Positions 7,041 to 15,825 of a stretch of 28,895 nucleotides of DNA are shown one piece after another. Position numbers and translations under genes: made by a program. Source of the DNA: Alangreenwoodia sp964438605 (GTDB lineage Bacteria; Bacillota; Clostridia; Peptostreptococcales; Anaerovoracaceae); contig CAYTKT010000025.1 in assembly GCA_964438605.1 (NCBI GenBank), positions 1 through 28,895 of the forward strand, in the 5' to 3' direction. The first letter of the stretch is position 1. Each line of letters opens with the position of its first letter. The notes below the pieces were generated by a model. That model searched no databases. It was not told where the DNA came from and worked only from the letters and a program-made list of their open reading frames with translations.

Positions 7041-8023
7041 TGGAAAAAGAATCAAAACTCACCATACTCACCAGAGGTCTGATCAAAGAAAATCCGACAC
7101 TGGTACTTCTGCTTGGAACGTGTCCGTTCCTCGCCACATCTACGTCCGCAATCAACGGTGTCGGCATGGGACTTTCAACGACAGCCGTTCTGATTTGTTC
7201 GAATATTGCAATTTCGATTTTAAAAAATATTATTCCGGAAAAGGTCAGAATCCCGTGTTACATCGTCGTAATCGCCGGGTTCGTAACTGTCGTCCAGTTC
7301 CTGCTTCAGGCTTATCTACCTGATCTCAACTCGTCGTTGGGCCTGTATATTCCGCTGATCGTCGTAAACTGTATCATTCTTGGAAGAGCCGAAATGTTTG
7401 CGAGCAAGAATTCCGTTCTTGATTCGGCGCTTGACGGCATCGGCATGGGCCTTGGTTTCACGCTGGCACTCTTTGTCATGGGCGCGATCCGTGAATTTTT
7501 AGGCGCCGGCACGGTTCTCGGATTTGAAGTTACGACGAATCTGATTACGCCGATGAGCATTTTCATCCTAGCGCCGGGCGGATTCTTCGTGTTCGGCATC
7601 CTGACTGCCATTGTAAACAAGATTACCGGCGGAAAGATGAACAGAGAGTTCAGCTGCTCCGGCTGCCCTGGCGACCCTGAAACGATCGCCGAGCTGGAAA
7701 CCCAGGCTGCAAAAATTGAAGCTGCACAAAAGGCTGCTGCTGAAAAAGCTGCCGCACAAAAGGCAGTAGAAGAAGCGCAAAATGCTGACGCCGTAAATAA
7801 TGAAGCTCCTGAATCCGGCACAAATGAGGCAAAGATACAGCCTGCAGCTGACGGCTCCAGCGCTCCGAAAGCAAAATCCGAAAATGTCCAGAAAACTAAA
7901 TCAGAGAGCGCTCCGAAGAATACGCCGGAAAACACTTCGGCAAATCCCGCAAACGGTTCCGGAACTCAAAAGGCGGCAGAAGGCGTATCTGAAGCGAACC
8001 CGCAGAAAGGAGGAAATAAATAA
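7040..8023 (+). CDS. rnfE: Rnf complex subunit E with long disordered C-terminal tail
   Basis: This is a 327-residue protein, whereas RnfE is normally about 200-230. Residues 1 to about 205 form the usual six-helix membrane core (ENPTLVLLLGTCPFLA near the start, NCIILGRAEMFA centrally), homologous to RnfA. Cysteines in these proteins are thought to hold an intramembrane Fe-S centre. After CSGCPGDPET, about 115 residues of Ala/Lys/Glu/Pro/Asn/Ser low-complexity sequence follow, with no hydrophobic segment, ending NPQKGGNK. The reading frame through the tail is intact and carries the AGGAGG ribosome-binding site for rnfA at its end, so the tail is coding. It is probably cytoplasmic and disordered; its role is unknown. 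Confidence 0.95.
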   Translation: MEKESKLTILTRGLIKENPTLVLLLGTCPFLATSTSAINGVGMGLSTTAVLICSNIAISILKNIIPEKVRIPCYIVVIAGFVTVVQFLLQAYLPDLNSSLGLYIPLIVVNCIILGRAEMFASKNSVLDSALDGIGMGLGFTLALFVMGAIREFLGAGTVLGFEVTTNLITPMSIFILAPGGFFVFGILTAIVNKITGGKMNREFSCSGCPGDPETIAELETQAAKIEAAQKAAAEKAAAQKAVEEAQNADAVNNEAPESGTNEAKIQPAADGSSAPKAKSENVQKTKSESAPKNTPENTSANPANGSGTQKAAEGVSEANPQKGGNK

Positions 8024-8613
8024 TGGTAGTCATCGTAAGCATTATCATGAGCATGGTCCTCGTAGACAACTACGTTCTTGCTCAGTTCCTCGGCATCTGC
8101 CCGTTCCTTGGCGTATCGAAAAAGCTCGATTCCGCCGTAGGTATGTCGTGCGCCGTCACATTCGTAATGGTGCTGGCAACCCTCGTAACATGGCCGATTC
8201 AGACATTTCTGTTGGACCGTTTCGGCATCGGCTATATGCAGACTGTTGTCTTCATCCTCGTCATCGCGGCTCTTGTACAGCTCGTCGAACTGACACTCAA
8301 AAAATATATGCCTCCTCTTTACCGTTCGCTGGGCGTATACCTTCCATTGATTACAACTAACTGCGCGGTACTCGGCGTTACAGTAAACAACATCGATGAA
8401 GGCTACGGTTTTGCGTCAGCTATCGCTAACGCGTTCGGCGCCGGCGTCGGATTCCTGGTGGCGATGGTTCTCTTTGCAGGAATCCGCGGCAAGATGGAAC
8501 ACTCCAATATCCCTGAAGTACTCAAGGGCGTCCCTTCCGTGCTGATCGCCGCAGCGATTCTGTCTGTATCCTTTATGGGGTTCAGCGGCGTCGTAGAAGG
8601 CATATTCGGTTAA
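8023..8613 (+). CDS. rnfA: Rnf complex subunit A, membrane protein
   Basis: This 196-residue protein begins MVVIVSIIMSMVLVDNYVLAQFLGICPFLGVSKK, a hallmark RnfA/NqrE start, and is the usual length. It has six predicted membrane helices. RnfA and RnfE form an inverted pair in the membrane that carries an Fe-S centre between them (known for the family; here the conserved Cys in 'GICPFLG' and 'TNCAVLG' are visible). Its ATG overlaps the rnfE stop (TAATG). Confidence 0.97.
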   Translation: MVVIVSIIMSMVLVDNYVLAQFLGICPFLGVSKKLDSAVGMSCAVTFVMVLATLVTWPIQTFLLDRFGIGYMQTVVFILVIAALVQLVELTLKKYMPPLYRSLGVYLPLITTNCAVLGVTVNNIDEGYGFASAIANAFGAGVGFLVAMVLFAGIRGKMEHSNIPEVLKGVPSVLIAAAILSVSFMGFSGVVEGIFG

Positions 8614-8628
8614 GGAGGTATTGAAAAT

Positions 8629-9459
8629 ATGGCTTATTTTATTCCGATCATACTCGTATGTATCATAGGTATTATCGCAGGCGTTCTCCTGACGGTTGCC
8701 GCTAAAATCATGTACGTACCTGTCGATGAAAGAGTCGAACTTCTTACAGAAGCCCTGCCCGGCGCAAACTGCGGCGGCTGCGGATTTGCCGGCTGCTCCG
8801 ATTATGCGAACGCCATCGTAGAAAACGGCGCGGCTGTTTCCCTCTGCCCTGTCGGCGGCCCTGCCGTAAGTGCGGCTCTCGCCTCTGTCATGGGCGTCGA
8901 GGCCGATACCAGTGAAGGAGAGTACGCTGTCGTTATGTGCGGCGGTTACGATACGAAAACAGATAAGATTTTCGAATATCAGGGCGTTCCTTCCTGTAAA
9001 GCGGTCAAAACGCTTTACGGCGGCATCGGCGCCTGCGGCCACGGCTGCCTTGGTTTTGGCGATTGCGTGTCCGCCTGCAATTTCAACGCGATCGGCATCG
9101 TAAACGGTGTCGCATGGGTGGACAGAAACAACTGCGTCGGCTGCAAAGCATGTTCCAAAGCATGTCCAAACAATCTGATCGAAATGGTTCCCAAAAGCAG
9201 CTTGACTTACGTCGCATGCAGTTCCACCGACAAAGGAGCCGTCACGAGAAAGGCCTGTCAGGCCGGCTGCATCGGCTGCAAGAAGTGTGAAAAGGCTTGC
9301 AAGTTTGACGCAATCAAGGTCGAAAACAATAACGCTGTGATCGACCCTGTAAAATGTAAAAATTGCGGCATGTGCGCTAAGGAATGTCCGACTCATGCCA
9401 TCACCAAACTGCCGAAGCCGCCCAAAGCTGCACCGGCAAAAACTGAGGCTGCAAGCTGA
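8629..9459 (+). CDS. rnfB: Rnf complex subunit B, multi-cluster ferredoxin-like subunit
   Basis: This is a 276-residue protein behind AAGGAGG. An N-terminal membrane helix (residues 4-25) is followed by the RnfB-specific NCGGCGFAGC motif with a later Cys (one 4Fe-4S cluster). Four ferredoxin-type motifs follow: CGHGCLGFGDCVSAC, CVGCKACSKACP, CIGCKKCEKACK and CKNCGMCAKECP. Two of these lack the usual closing Pro (CN, CK). RnfB is the likely entry point for electrons from reduced ferredoxin. The Pro/Ala/Lys tail (KPPKAAPAK) resembles other clostridial RnfB ends. It is the last gene of the operon. Confidence 0.97.
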   Translation: MAYFIPIILVCIIGIIAGVLLTVAAKIMYVPVDERVELLTEALPGANCGGCGFAGCSDYANAIVENGAAVSLCPVGGPAVSAALASVMGVEADTSEGEYAVVMCGGYDTKTDKIFEYQGVPSCKAVKTLYGGIGACGHGCLGFGDCVSACNFNAIGIVNGVAWVDRNNCVGCKACSKACPNNLIEMVPKSSLTYVACSSTDKGAVTRKACQAGCIGCKKCEKACKFDAIKVENNNAVIDPVKCKNCGMCAKECPTHAITKLPKPPKAAPAKTEAAS

Positions 9460-9488
9460 GTTATTCCGGCTGCCGGCGTGAGACGTCA

Positions 9489-9580
9489 GAAACATGACTG
9501 TGATGACGGTTTTATTCCAGCCGTTTGGATGCAGAGCGCCGGAAACATGACGGCGACGATAAATTTCATTCCGACGGTTT
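9489..9580. repeat. Degenerate direct repeat downstream of rnfB
   Basis: Two copies of about 38-bp blocks, starting GAAACATGAC at 9489 and 9542, each ending near 'ATTCCnnnCGGTTT'/'ATTCCAGCCGTTT'. The period is 53 bp. It is non-coding and lies between the rnfB stop and the operon terminator, so it is part of the 3' UTR. Confidence 0.45.
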
Positions 9581-9621
9581 AAGAGCGGCATGATTGTGCT
9601 CAATAAAATGAAACAGAACTG

Positions 9622-9661
9622 AAAATAACTCCCTCGAAGTTCGATTCGAGGGAGTTATTTT
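9622..9661 (+). terminator. rnf operon terminator
   Basis: A perfect 17-bp stem (AAAATAACTCCCTCGAA with its reverse complement) encloses a 6-nt loop, and the second arm ends in TTTT. It lies about 160 bp after rnfB. The symmetry means it could also act on the minus strand, but no gene reads into it from that side within 400 bp. Confidence 0.8.
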
Positions 9662-10063
9662 CGATAGTGTTTCAAATTTTGCGTAAACTGAAAATACCGA
9701 TGCAAGATAAGGGGATAAAGTTCTGGAAAAGGGTCGGGGATTTCCCGGCTTTTTCTCTGTCTGCATTATCTTGACATTTCCTTTGGCTTTTGGCGTAGTA
9801 ACAACTTAATTCTACCAAAGATGAGATTCTATGGAATCTTTTTTATTTGTTCAATTTCATTTTACAATCTGCCGTCATATTTCTCTGATTTTTTTATGCT
9901 TTTGTCCTGCAAAAAATACCCCTGCATCGGGTTATAATACAAGGGTATAAGAGAGTTGCTTTAGCTAAAGGACATTGAGTGAATCACCGCTTCCTGCTCG
10001 ATTATAAAATTATGATCTGTTTTGTTATGATATGTAAGGTCAGCAGGATTCGCCGTAAAAAGA
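9662..10063. other. Gene-free region between the rnf operon and acpP
   Basis: About 400 bp without a convincing gene. It contains a TATAAT (9934-9939) set inside an inverted repeat, ATACCC (9918) with GGGTAT (9943). A matching -35 and a downstream gene are both missing, so I do not call a promoter. No terminator is obvious after acpP. Confidence 0.5.
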
Positions 10064-10297
10064 TTATTCTGCAATCTTTGCTTCAACGTAAGATACGATG
10101 TCACCGATGCAGGTGAATTTTTCCGCATCCTCGTCAGAGATTTCGATGCCAAATTCGTCTTCAATGCTCATAATAATTTCAACGGCATCGAGAGAATCCG
10201 CCTGGAGATCCTTTATCAGGTTTGTTTCCGCTGTAATTTCGGATTCACTTACATCCAGCTGCTCAACAATAATTTTTTTTACTTTATCGAATACCAT
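10064..10297 (-). CDS. acpP: Acyl carrier protein
   Basis: This 77-residue acidic protein begins MVFDKVKKIIVEQLDVSESEIT, with AGGAGG 6 nt before the ATG. The phosphopantetheine attachment Ser is in ADSLDAVEIIM (about residue 36-38), followed by the typical helix pair EDEFGIEISDEDAEKF. ACP carries growing acyl chains as thioesters during fatty-acid synthesis in the cytoplasm. It stands alone here: no fab or plsX genes flank it, unlike the common fab-operon context. It could therefore be either the main ACP or a second copy. Confidence 0.95.
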   Translation of the reverse strand: MVFDKVKKIIVEQLDVSESEITAETNLIKDLQADSLDAVEIIMSIEDEFGIEISDEDAEKFTCIGDIVSYVEAKIAE

Positions 10298-10536
10298 ATT
10301 ATCCTCCTGTCAAATCGAATGGTTTCCCGGATATATTTTTGCTCTTTGGCTTCTGTCATTTTTAATCAAAATAAATCGGCGCCTGTATAAAAGTACCGCG
10401 CCGCAGTCCGCCGGGAAATCTGAGATACACATATTATAAGGGCAGCGGCAGACGACTGCAATACTTTTTTCATCATTTTTAAAAATAATTTGATGATCAA
10501 AATATAAAGACAATCTGTCGGAATCTTATTCAGCCT

Positions 10537-10920
10537 AAATGGCCGCAAGCCGAAGTCTGCCAAAATTCCGACCGGTGCAAATGACTGAAGGTAAAAGTCC
10601 ACCGGAATTTCACTTAGTGCAAATGGCCGTAGACCGAAATCTGCCGGAGTTCCTATCGGTGCGAATGGCCAGAGGCCGAAGTCTGCCGGAATTTCGCTTA
10701 GTGCAAATGGCCGCAGACCGAAGTCTGCCGGAATTCCTATCGGTGCAAATGGCCGGAGGCCGAAGTTTGCCGGAATTTCTATCGGTGCGAATGGCCGGAG
10801 GCCAAAGTCTGCCGGAATTTCGTTTAGTGCAAATGGCCGCAGATCGAAGTCTGCCGGAATTCCTATCGGTGCAAATGGCTGAAGGTCAAAGTCCGCCGGA
10901 AACCGGTCTGATGCGATCCG
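10537..10920. repeat. 42-bp tandem repeat array (minisatellite), about nine units
   Basis: Units begin (A/G)AATGGCC at 10537, 10579, 10621, 10663 and so on, every 42 bp without interruption until about 10915. They share a core of the form GGCCGnAGnCCGAAGTCTGCCGGAATT. Two sub-types alternate, ending CTATCGGTGC or CTTAGTGC, giving a partial 84-bp super-period. Decayed copies continue to about 10945. Because 42 is a multiple of three and the unit lacks stops, both strands show long open frames of 14-residue repeats, but neither has a ribosome-binding site or a sensible start. It lies downstream of the ABC-F gene with no terminator between, so it could be transcribed as that gene's 3' end. Confidence 0.85.
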
Positions 10921-11046
10921 CCGGGGACTGAAGCCTGCCGGAAAGTAAAATTTCGTGCAGGGAAATGACGTTCTCAATAAAGAATGGTTGATCCGTACTG
11001 CGGGTTGCCTTAAGAGGATGCGCCAGATGCCGTAAGTTTTCCGGAT

Positions 11047-13245
11047 TCAGTTGACTTCGTCATTGTCGTCGCTTAGAGTTTCCCATTCTTCATAGGCGGC
11101 CGCGAGAGTGTCTTTTTTTTGAGCCAATTCATTAGAAAATTCATCCAGTTTTTTATAGTCCGTCATATATTCTTCGCTGCACAATTTTTGTTCCAGTTCG
11201 CCGATTTCCCCTTCAAGCTGGGTAATCAGGTCTTCCAGCGATTCGATACGGCGCTCCTTTCGCCGTTGTTGCGCCTGGAGTGCCTTCGCTTTTTTCCGCT
11301 CGTCGATGCGCTGCTGTTTTCCGGAGAGCTGGTTTTGGGCCGCAGCGTCCGTATCTGACGCAGCGTCGTGCCCAAGACCGCTCATGTAGGCGTTCGTCGA
11401 TGTGACGGCGGCCTTTTTTTCATTATAATAGTCGTAATTGCCCGGAAAAATTGTGATACCGTCCTTTGTCAGCTCATAAATGGAAGTCGGCACCTTGTTC
11501 AGCAGGTATCTGTCGTGAGAGACGATGATACTCGTGCCCGGAAAATCCAGCAGAGCGTCTTCAAAGACTTCGCGGGAAACGATATCCAGATGGTTCGTCG
11601 GCTCGTCGAGAATCAACGTATTGGCACCGGAGAGCATCAGTTTGAGCAGAGCCAGGCGTGCCCGTTCGCCACCGGACAGAGAACCAACTGTTTTGAATAC
11701 GTCATCACCGCGGAACAGGAATCTGCCGAGAAGGCCGCGCAGCTGCGTGTCGCTGTAGAGAGCGTAGGCATCGCGCATTTCCTCGATGACGGTTGACGTT
11801 TCGCTGAGCATCGTCTGATGCTGGTCGTAATAGCCGAAGATTACGTTGTGCCCCACCTTGATATGGCCCTTTGTCGGAGAAATTTCAGACGTCAGCATCC
11901 GCAGCAGTGTCGTTTTGCCGGTGCCGTTGGGACCGATAATACAGATGCGTTCGCCCCGCTTGATCTCAAAAGAAACGTTTGAAAACAGCGTCCGTTTCTC
12001 TGCGCCAGTGCCGTATGATTTTGAAAGTTCGATGGCCTGAAGCGTGTCGTTTCCACTTTTTGAGCTTTCCTTGAATTGTATTTTCATCTGAGCGTTTGAA
12101 AGCATGGGACGCTCCGGCGCCTCCATGCGTTCCAGTATTTTTTCCCGTGATTTTGCGCGCTTTGCCAGCTTTTCTGTGCCGCGTTCCTTGAAACGACGAA
12201 CCATATCCTCTTGGCGGCGGATTTCCGCCTGTTGTTTTTCGTATGCTTTCAAATCGTTGACGAAACGTACTTTTTTCTCCCGGACGTAAAATGTGTAATT
12301 GCCTTCATAGACGCCAAGCCGCTTGTTTTCGATTTCAAAAATTCGGTTGACGGTGTGGTCAAGAAAATAGCGATCATGGGATACGATGACGACGGCTCCC
12401 TGGTAGGAACGCAGGTATTGTTCCAGCCATTTCAGCGTTCCGATGTCGAGATGGTTTGTCGGTTCGTCGAGCAGTAGAATATCCGGCTTTTTCAGCAGCA
12501 GGGCAGCCAGTGCAAGGCGTGTGCGCTCGCCGCCTGACAGAGAACTCGTTTTTTTATCGAAGAACGAGGGCGGGAATGCCATGCTGTTGAGAACGCCGGT
12601 GATTTCACTTCTGTAGCCATAGCCGTTCTGAAGGCGAAAGGATTCTGAAAGCCTGTCATATTCCGCCAAAAGACGTTGAATCTCCGATTCTATGTCTGCT
12701 TGTGTATCTAATTTGTCCGAAGCGACAGCTGTTTTCTTGGGGTTGGCGGAGGTCACAGCGGATGCGCTGTGACCTCCGCCCGCATCATGCGCGTCGTTTT
12801 GAATGTCTTCAGATTTTGCCCCGGCTCCGTCTGTATCGTTTGGAAGCTGCGGGGCGCTCACGCCGGTTGCGGCGTCAGCACTCTGCTTTGGCACCATTGA
12901 CAGACCCGCCGACAGATCTGCGATTTTCTGGGAAAGACATGCCATTTCTTCTTCCATTCGGATTAGATGAGAAAATATAGAAAGCATTTCCTCATAAACT
13001 GTATTTTCTGAGGTAAACGTATCATTTTGCCGGAAATATCCAACTTTCAGATCGGTTGAGATATAGTAATTCCCGCTGTCGCAGGGAAGCTCGCCGGCAA
13101 GGATGTTCAGCAGCGTACTCTTTCCGGCACCGTTTGCACCGACAATCCCGACACGGTCGCCCGTGTTAATATGGAATGAAATATCTGACAGAATTTCCTC
13201 GATTCCGTATCGTTTTGTGAGTTGATTTGCTGAAATGGCTATCAT
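11047..13245 (-). CDS. ABC-F family ATPase (Uup/YdiF-like) with an extra linker
   Basis: This is a 732-residue protein with two ABC domains and no membrane segment. NBD1 has Walker A GANGAGKST (about residue 37), signature LSGGERTRLA (about 235) and Walker B LLLDEPTNHLD. NBD2 has GPNGTGKTT (about 437), LSGGERARLA (about 518) and LILDEPTNHLD. A charged inter-domain linker lies between them, and a C-terminal coiled coil (about 640-725) corresponds to the ABC-F CTD. AGGAGG lies 7 nt before the ATG. ABC-F proteins act on the ribosome, as translation factors or as antibiotic-protection proteins; the C-terminal coiled coil favours the Uup/YdiF-type housekeeping group. Residues of roughly 112-175 are an Ala/Asp/Ser-rich insertion in NBD1 absent from usual members, and they contain the palindrome at 12745. 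Confidence 0.93.
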   Translation of the reverse strand: MIAISANQLTKRYGIEEILSDISFHINTGDRVGIVGANGAGKSTLLNILAGELPCDSGNYYISTDLKVGYFRQNDTFTSENTVYEEMLSIFSHLIRMEEEMACLSQKIADLSAGLSMVPKQSADAATGVSAPQLPNDTDGAGAKSEDIQNDAHDAGGGHSASAVTSANPKKTAVASDKLDTQADIESEIQRLLAEYDRLSESFRLQNGYGYRSEITGVLNSMAFPPSFFDKKTSSLSGGERTRLALAALLLKKPDILLLDEPTNHLDIGTLKWLEQYLRSYQGAVVIVSHDRYFLDHTVNRIFEIENKRLGVYEGNYTFYVREKKVRFVNDLKAYEKQQAEIRRQEDMVRRFKERGTEKLAKRAKSREKILERMEAPERPMLSNAQMKIQFKESSKSGNDTLQAIELSKSYGTGAEKRTLFSNVSFEIKRGERICIIGPNGTGKTTLLRMLTSEISPTKGHIKVGHNVIFGYYDQHQTMLSETSTVIEEMRDAYALYSDTQLRGLLGRFLFRGDDVFKTVGSLSGGERARLALLKLMLSGANTLILDEPTNHLDIVSREVFEDALLDFPGTSIIVSHDRYLLNKVPTSIYELTKDGITIFPGNYDYYNEKKAAVTSTNAYMSGLGHDAASDTDAAAQNQLSGKQQRIDERKKAKALQAQQRRKERRIESLEDLITQLEGEIGELEQKLCSEEYMTDYKKLDEFSNELAQKKDTLAAAYEEWETLSDDNDEVN
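12745..12780. repeat. Perfect 16-bp palindrome inside the ABC-F coding sequence
   Basis: GGCGGAGGTCACAGCG and CGCTGTGACCTCCGCC are exact complements with a 4-nt spacer (GATG). It encodes part of the Ala/Gly/Ser-rich insertion (DAGGGHSASAVTSANP). A coding sequence would not normally keep such exact symmetry, so a small palindromic insertion element or recent duplication is plausible. Confidence 0.75.
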
Positions 13246-13277
13246 TGTGCTTCCTCCTGTTAATATTCTTCCTTTTT

Positions 13278-13306
13278 ATTTTAAAGTATCGTCATGATTC
13301 TGACAA
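13278..13306 (-). promoter_or_regulatory. Promoter of the ABC-F gene
   Basis: On the minus strand, TTGTCA and TAAAAT are separated by 17 nt, about 33 bp before the start codon. Confidence 0.65.
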
Positions 13307-13740
13307 GCGCCAGTCTTTTTTTGATGAAACCGCTTCTGCCGAATTCTTGAAAAACGGCGCTGTGGCAGCAGAGGTATTGTTCATATCGGTGCGCCTACGC
13401 TTGTACATAGATTTTGATACCGATTTGATAGAAAATCAGATTTAAATGTCAGAAAAAGGCGTTACTGTTGGCGTTACTATTATTATGTAAAATAAATTTT
13501 TTATACAGTTTTGTTTGGACTGGGAAAACTACTGTAAATATTTGGATTAGTCGAACAGCAGAATGTTTGTGATCGGGTTCGCGTCTGGATGAGGTTTGAG
13601 ACTGCTGTGCCGCAGGATTTCAGATTTTCTGTTCCTTTTGCGAAGCGACAGCAGTCTGTTAAAGAGACAGCAATCTTTCCAAGGAATTCTCACTGCTCAT
13701 TTCGCTGCAAAATCTTGACACTATCTTTTTTTGACCGGCG
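13307..13740. other. Gene-free region between divergent promoters
   Basis: No supported gene. A short direct repeat GGCGTTACT occurs twice near 13457-13480. No RNA gene was recognised. Confidence 0.5.
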
Positions 13741-13769
13741 ATGACATCGGTCGGGAAAACGGATATAAT
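13741..13769 (+). promoter_or_regulatory. Candidate promoter of the AAA-ATPase-like gene
   Basis: ATGACA (13741-13746) and TATAAT (13764-13769) are spaced by 17 nt. The -35 lies inside an imperfect inverted repeat (GACCG at 13733 with CGGTC at 13748), which could be an operator. The leader to the start codon is about 160 nt. Confidence 0.55.
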
Positions 13770-13934
13770 GGATGAGAGAATGTGGCGAAGAATACGGGAT
13801 TTGATGTGACGTAAAACACGGCGGTCAAAGGGAAGAAAAGACAGAAAGCCAGACATCAGAGAAGCAGTGAACCTGTCACGCTGGTCCTGTAAAGTACAGA
13901 GCCTGACACGGAAACGAACAGAGAGGAGGAGGTT

Positions 13935-15728
13935 ATGGCGGGGAAATATAAGCCACTGCCGATCGGCACGGAGGATTTTAAGGAAATCATAGCAGCAGGG
14001 TACTATTATGTGGATAAGACCTTGTTGATCCGGGATCTTCTTGATAATTTATCGAAAGTCACGCTGTTTACCAGACCGAGACGATTTGGAAAGACGCTGA
14101 ACATGAGTATGCTGAAATATTTTTTTGAGGATACGGGGGAGGAAGCGAAAAACGCGGAAAACCACGCCCTGTTTGATGGGCTGAAAATCATGGATGCCGG
14201 AGAAAAATACACGGACCAAATGCAGCAGTATCCGGTCATTTCGCTGACGCTCAAATCGGCCAAGCAGGACACGTTTGAAGATGCGTATTTTAAACTGAAA
14301 GAAGAAATTATTGATGAGTTTATTCACCATCGGGGGATCTTGGGTGATGACAAATTAGAAAACTCTCAAAAAGAACAGTATCGACGGATTATGGACGGAA
14401 CGGCGGAACCGAAAGAATATTCCGGGGCGTTAAAATTCTTGAGCAAATGTATTTTTCAGGTAACTGGTCAGAGAAGTATTATCCTGATCGACGAATACGA
14501 TGTACCGTTGGAAAATTCGCATTTTCGCGGTTTTTACGACGAGATGATCTCGTTTATCCGTTCCCTGTTCGAATCGGCGCTCAAGACGAATGATAATCTG
14601 GAATTCGCGGTGATTACCGGCTGTCTGCGGATCAGCAAAGAGATCATCTTTACCGGTTTAAATAATCTCGATGTCATTTCCATTCTTAATAAGACATATG
14701 GGGAATATTTTGGATTTACACCGAAAGAGGTAGAAACGATAGCAGCGTATTATGATGTAATGGAACGCATGGATGATATCCGGGATTGGTATGACGGGTA
14801 TCTATTCGGAAATTCTGAGGTGTATAATCCATGGAGTGTCATCAAATTTATGAAGGACCTGCAGGCGGACAGAAAAGAAGCGCCGAAACCGTATTGGGCG
14901 AACACGAGCGGAAACAGTATTGTGCGTGATCTGATCCGCAGAGCGGACAATACGGCGCGGACAGAACTGGAAGTTCTGTTGGCAGGAGGGACGATTGAGA
15001 AGCCGGTTCATGAGGACATTACGTATGGAGAAATGAAAAACGCCAAAAACAGGAACGGGAAAAAGGATGACGGCGAACAGGAAGAATTTTCCCCGCAGAC
15101 CATCCAGAATAATTTATGGAATTTCTTGTTTTTTACCGGTTATCTGAAAAAAGTTTCGGAACGGATGGGAAATGAATGGGAAGATCCGGATCAGATTTAC
15201 GTGAAATTGACGATTCCGAACCGTGAGGTGCGGTGGATTTACCGGAATCATATCAGACAGTGGTTTGATGAGCAGATCAGTGTGCGTGATCTGACATCGT
15301 TGTATCATGCGCTGTTTGATGGAGATGCGCCGGCATTTCAGGAGCAGCTGGCGGAACTGCTACGTTCGTCGGTCAGCTATATGGACAGTGCCGAAGCGTT
15401 TTATCACGGGTTTTTGATGGGAGTATTTCAGAATTTAGGCGGAAGTTATCTGATCAAGTCGAACCGGGAGGCCGGAAACGGGCGGTATGACATCTGCATC
15501 TATAATCTGGATGCCGTCAGTCCGGCGGCAGTCATCGAACTGAAAAAGTCGGAGAAGGCGCGGCAGATGGAGCAGGCGGCGGAGGATGCTCTAAAGCAGA
15601 TTGCGGCGTTCGGTTACGACGCCCCACTGGCGGAAGAAGGCTATGAAGAATGCTGGCATGTGGGCATCGGGTTTTTCCGCAAGCAGTGCCGTGTGAAGAT
15701 GAAGAAAGCAGACATTCATATAGAATGA
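13935..15728 (+). CDS. AAA-ATPase-like / PD-(D/E)XK nuclease-domain protein
   Basis: This is a 597-residue protein with a strong GGAGGAGG ribosome-binding site before the ATG. The N-terminal AAA-ATPase-like domain begins PLPIGTEDFKEIIAAGYYYV. Its P-loop is the family's atypical TRPRRFGKT (residues 46-54), and the Walker B-like SIILIDEYDVPLE is near residue 183. The C-terminal part (about 500-590) is a PD-(D/E)XK-type fold: GRYDICIYN followed by AVIELKKSEK supplies the D and ExK residues. The family is common and often multicopy in Clostridia, Bacteroidetes and Treponema. Its function is not established; defence or mobile-element roles have been proposed from context. A decayed fragment of a paralogue lies at 20631. 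The gene is monocistronic and no partner gene is seen. Confidence 0.9.
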   Translation: MAGKYKPLPIGTEDFKEIIAAGYYYVDKTLLIRDLLDNLSKVTLFTRPRRFGKTLNMSMLKYFFEDTGEEAKNAENHALFDGLKIMDAGEKYTDQMQQYPVISLTLKSAKQDTFEDAYFKLKEEIIDEFIHHRGILGDDKLENSQKEQYRRIMDGTAEPKEYSGALKFLSKCIFQVTGQRSIILIDEYDVPLENSHFRGFYDEMISFIRSLFESALKTNDNLEFAVITGCLRISKEIIFTGLNNLDVISILNKTYGEYFGFTPKEVETIAAYYDVMERMDDIRDWYDGYLFGNSEVYNPWSVIKFMKDLQADRKEAPKPYWANTSGNSIVRDLIRRADNTARTELEVLLAGGTIEKPVHEDITYGEMKNAKNRNGKKDDGEQEEFSPQTIQNNLWNFLFFTGYLKKVSERMGNEWEDPDQIYVKLTIPNREVRWIYRNHIRQWFDEQISVRDLTSLYHALFDGDAPAFQEQLAELLRSSVSYMDSAEAFYHGFLMGVFQNLGGSYLIKSNREAGNGRYDICIYNLDAVSPAAVIELKKSEKARQMEQAAEDALKQIAAFGYDAPLAEEGYEECWHVGIGFFRKQCRVKMKKADIHIE

Positions 15729-15825
15729 TGTCGAATCGAAAGAGATTCAGTTTCTTTTGAAATGCAAGATAAATTACGACGAATGATCCATGTCTAAGAT
15801 GTTTGAAAAAGCTTCTTTCTGCCGC

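Noticed and set aside
8416..9603. 395-codon open frame antisense to rnfA/rnfB
   Set aside because: It lies opposite highly conserved rnf genes, has no ribosome-binding site and no recognisable domain; it is a shadow of GC-biased coding.
9918..9948. TATAAT within an inverted repeat as a promoter
   Set aside because: No acceptable -35 at 16-18 nt and no gene downstream on that strand.
10537..10920. CRISPR array
   Set aside because: Units are contiguous 42-bp copies with no unique spacers of uniform length between them, and no cas genes are present.
10366..10977. Long open frames on both strands across the 42-bp repeats (about 203 and 130 codons)
   Set aside because: They are open only because the repeat unit is 42 bp and lacks stops. 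Neither has a ribosome-binding site; the minus frame needs a TTG start and the plus frame begins inside the first repeat.
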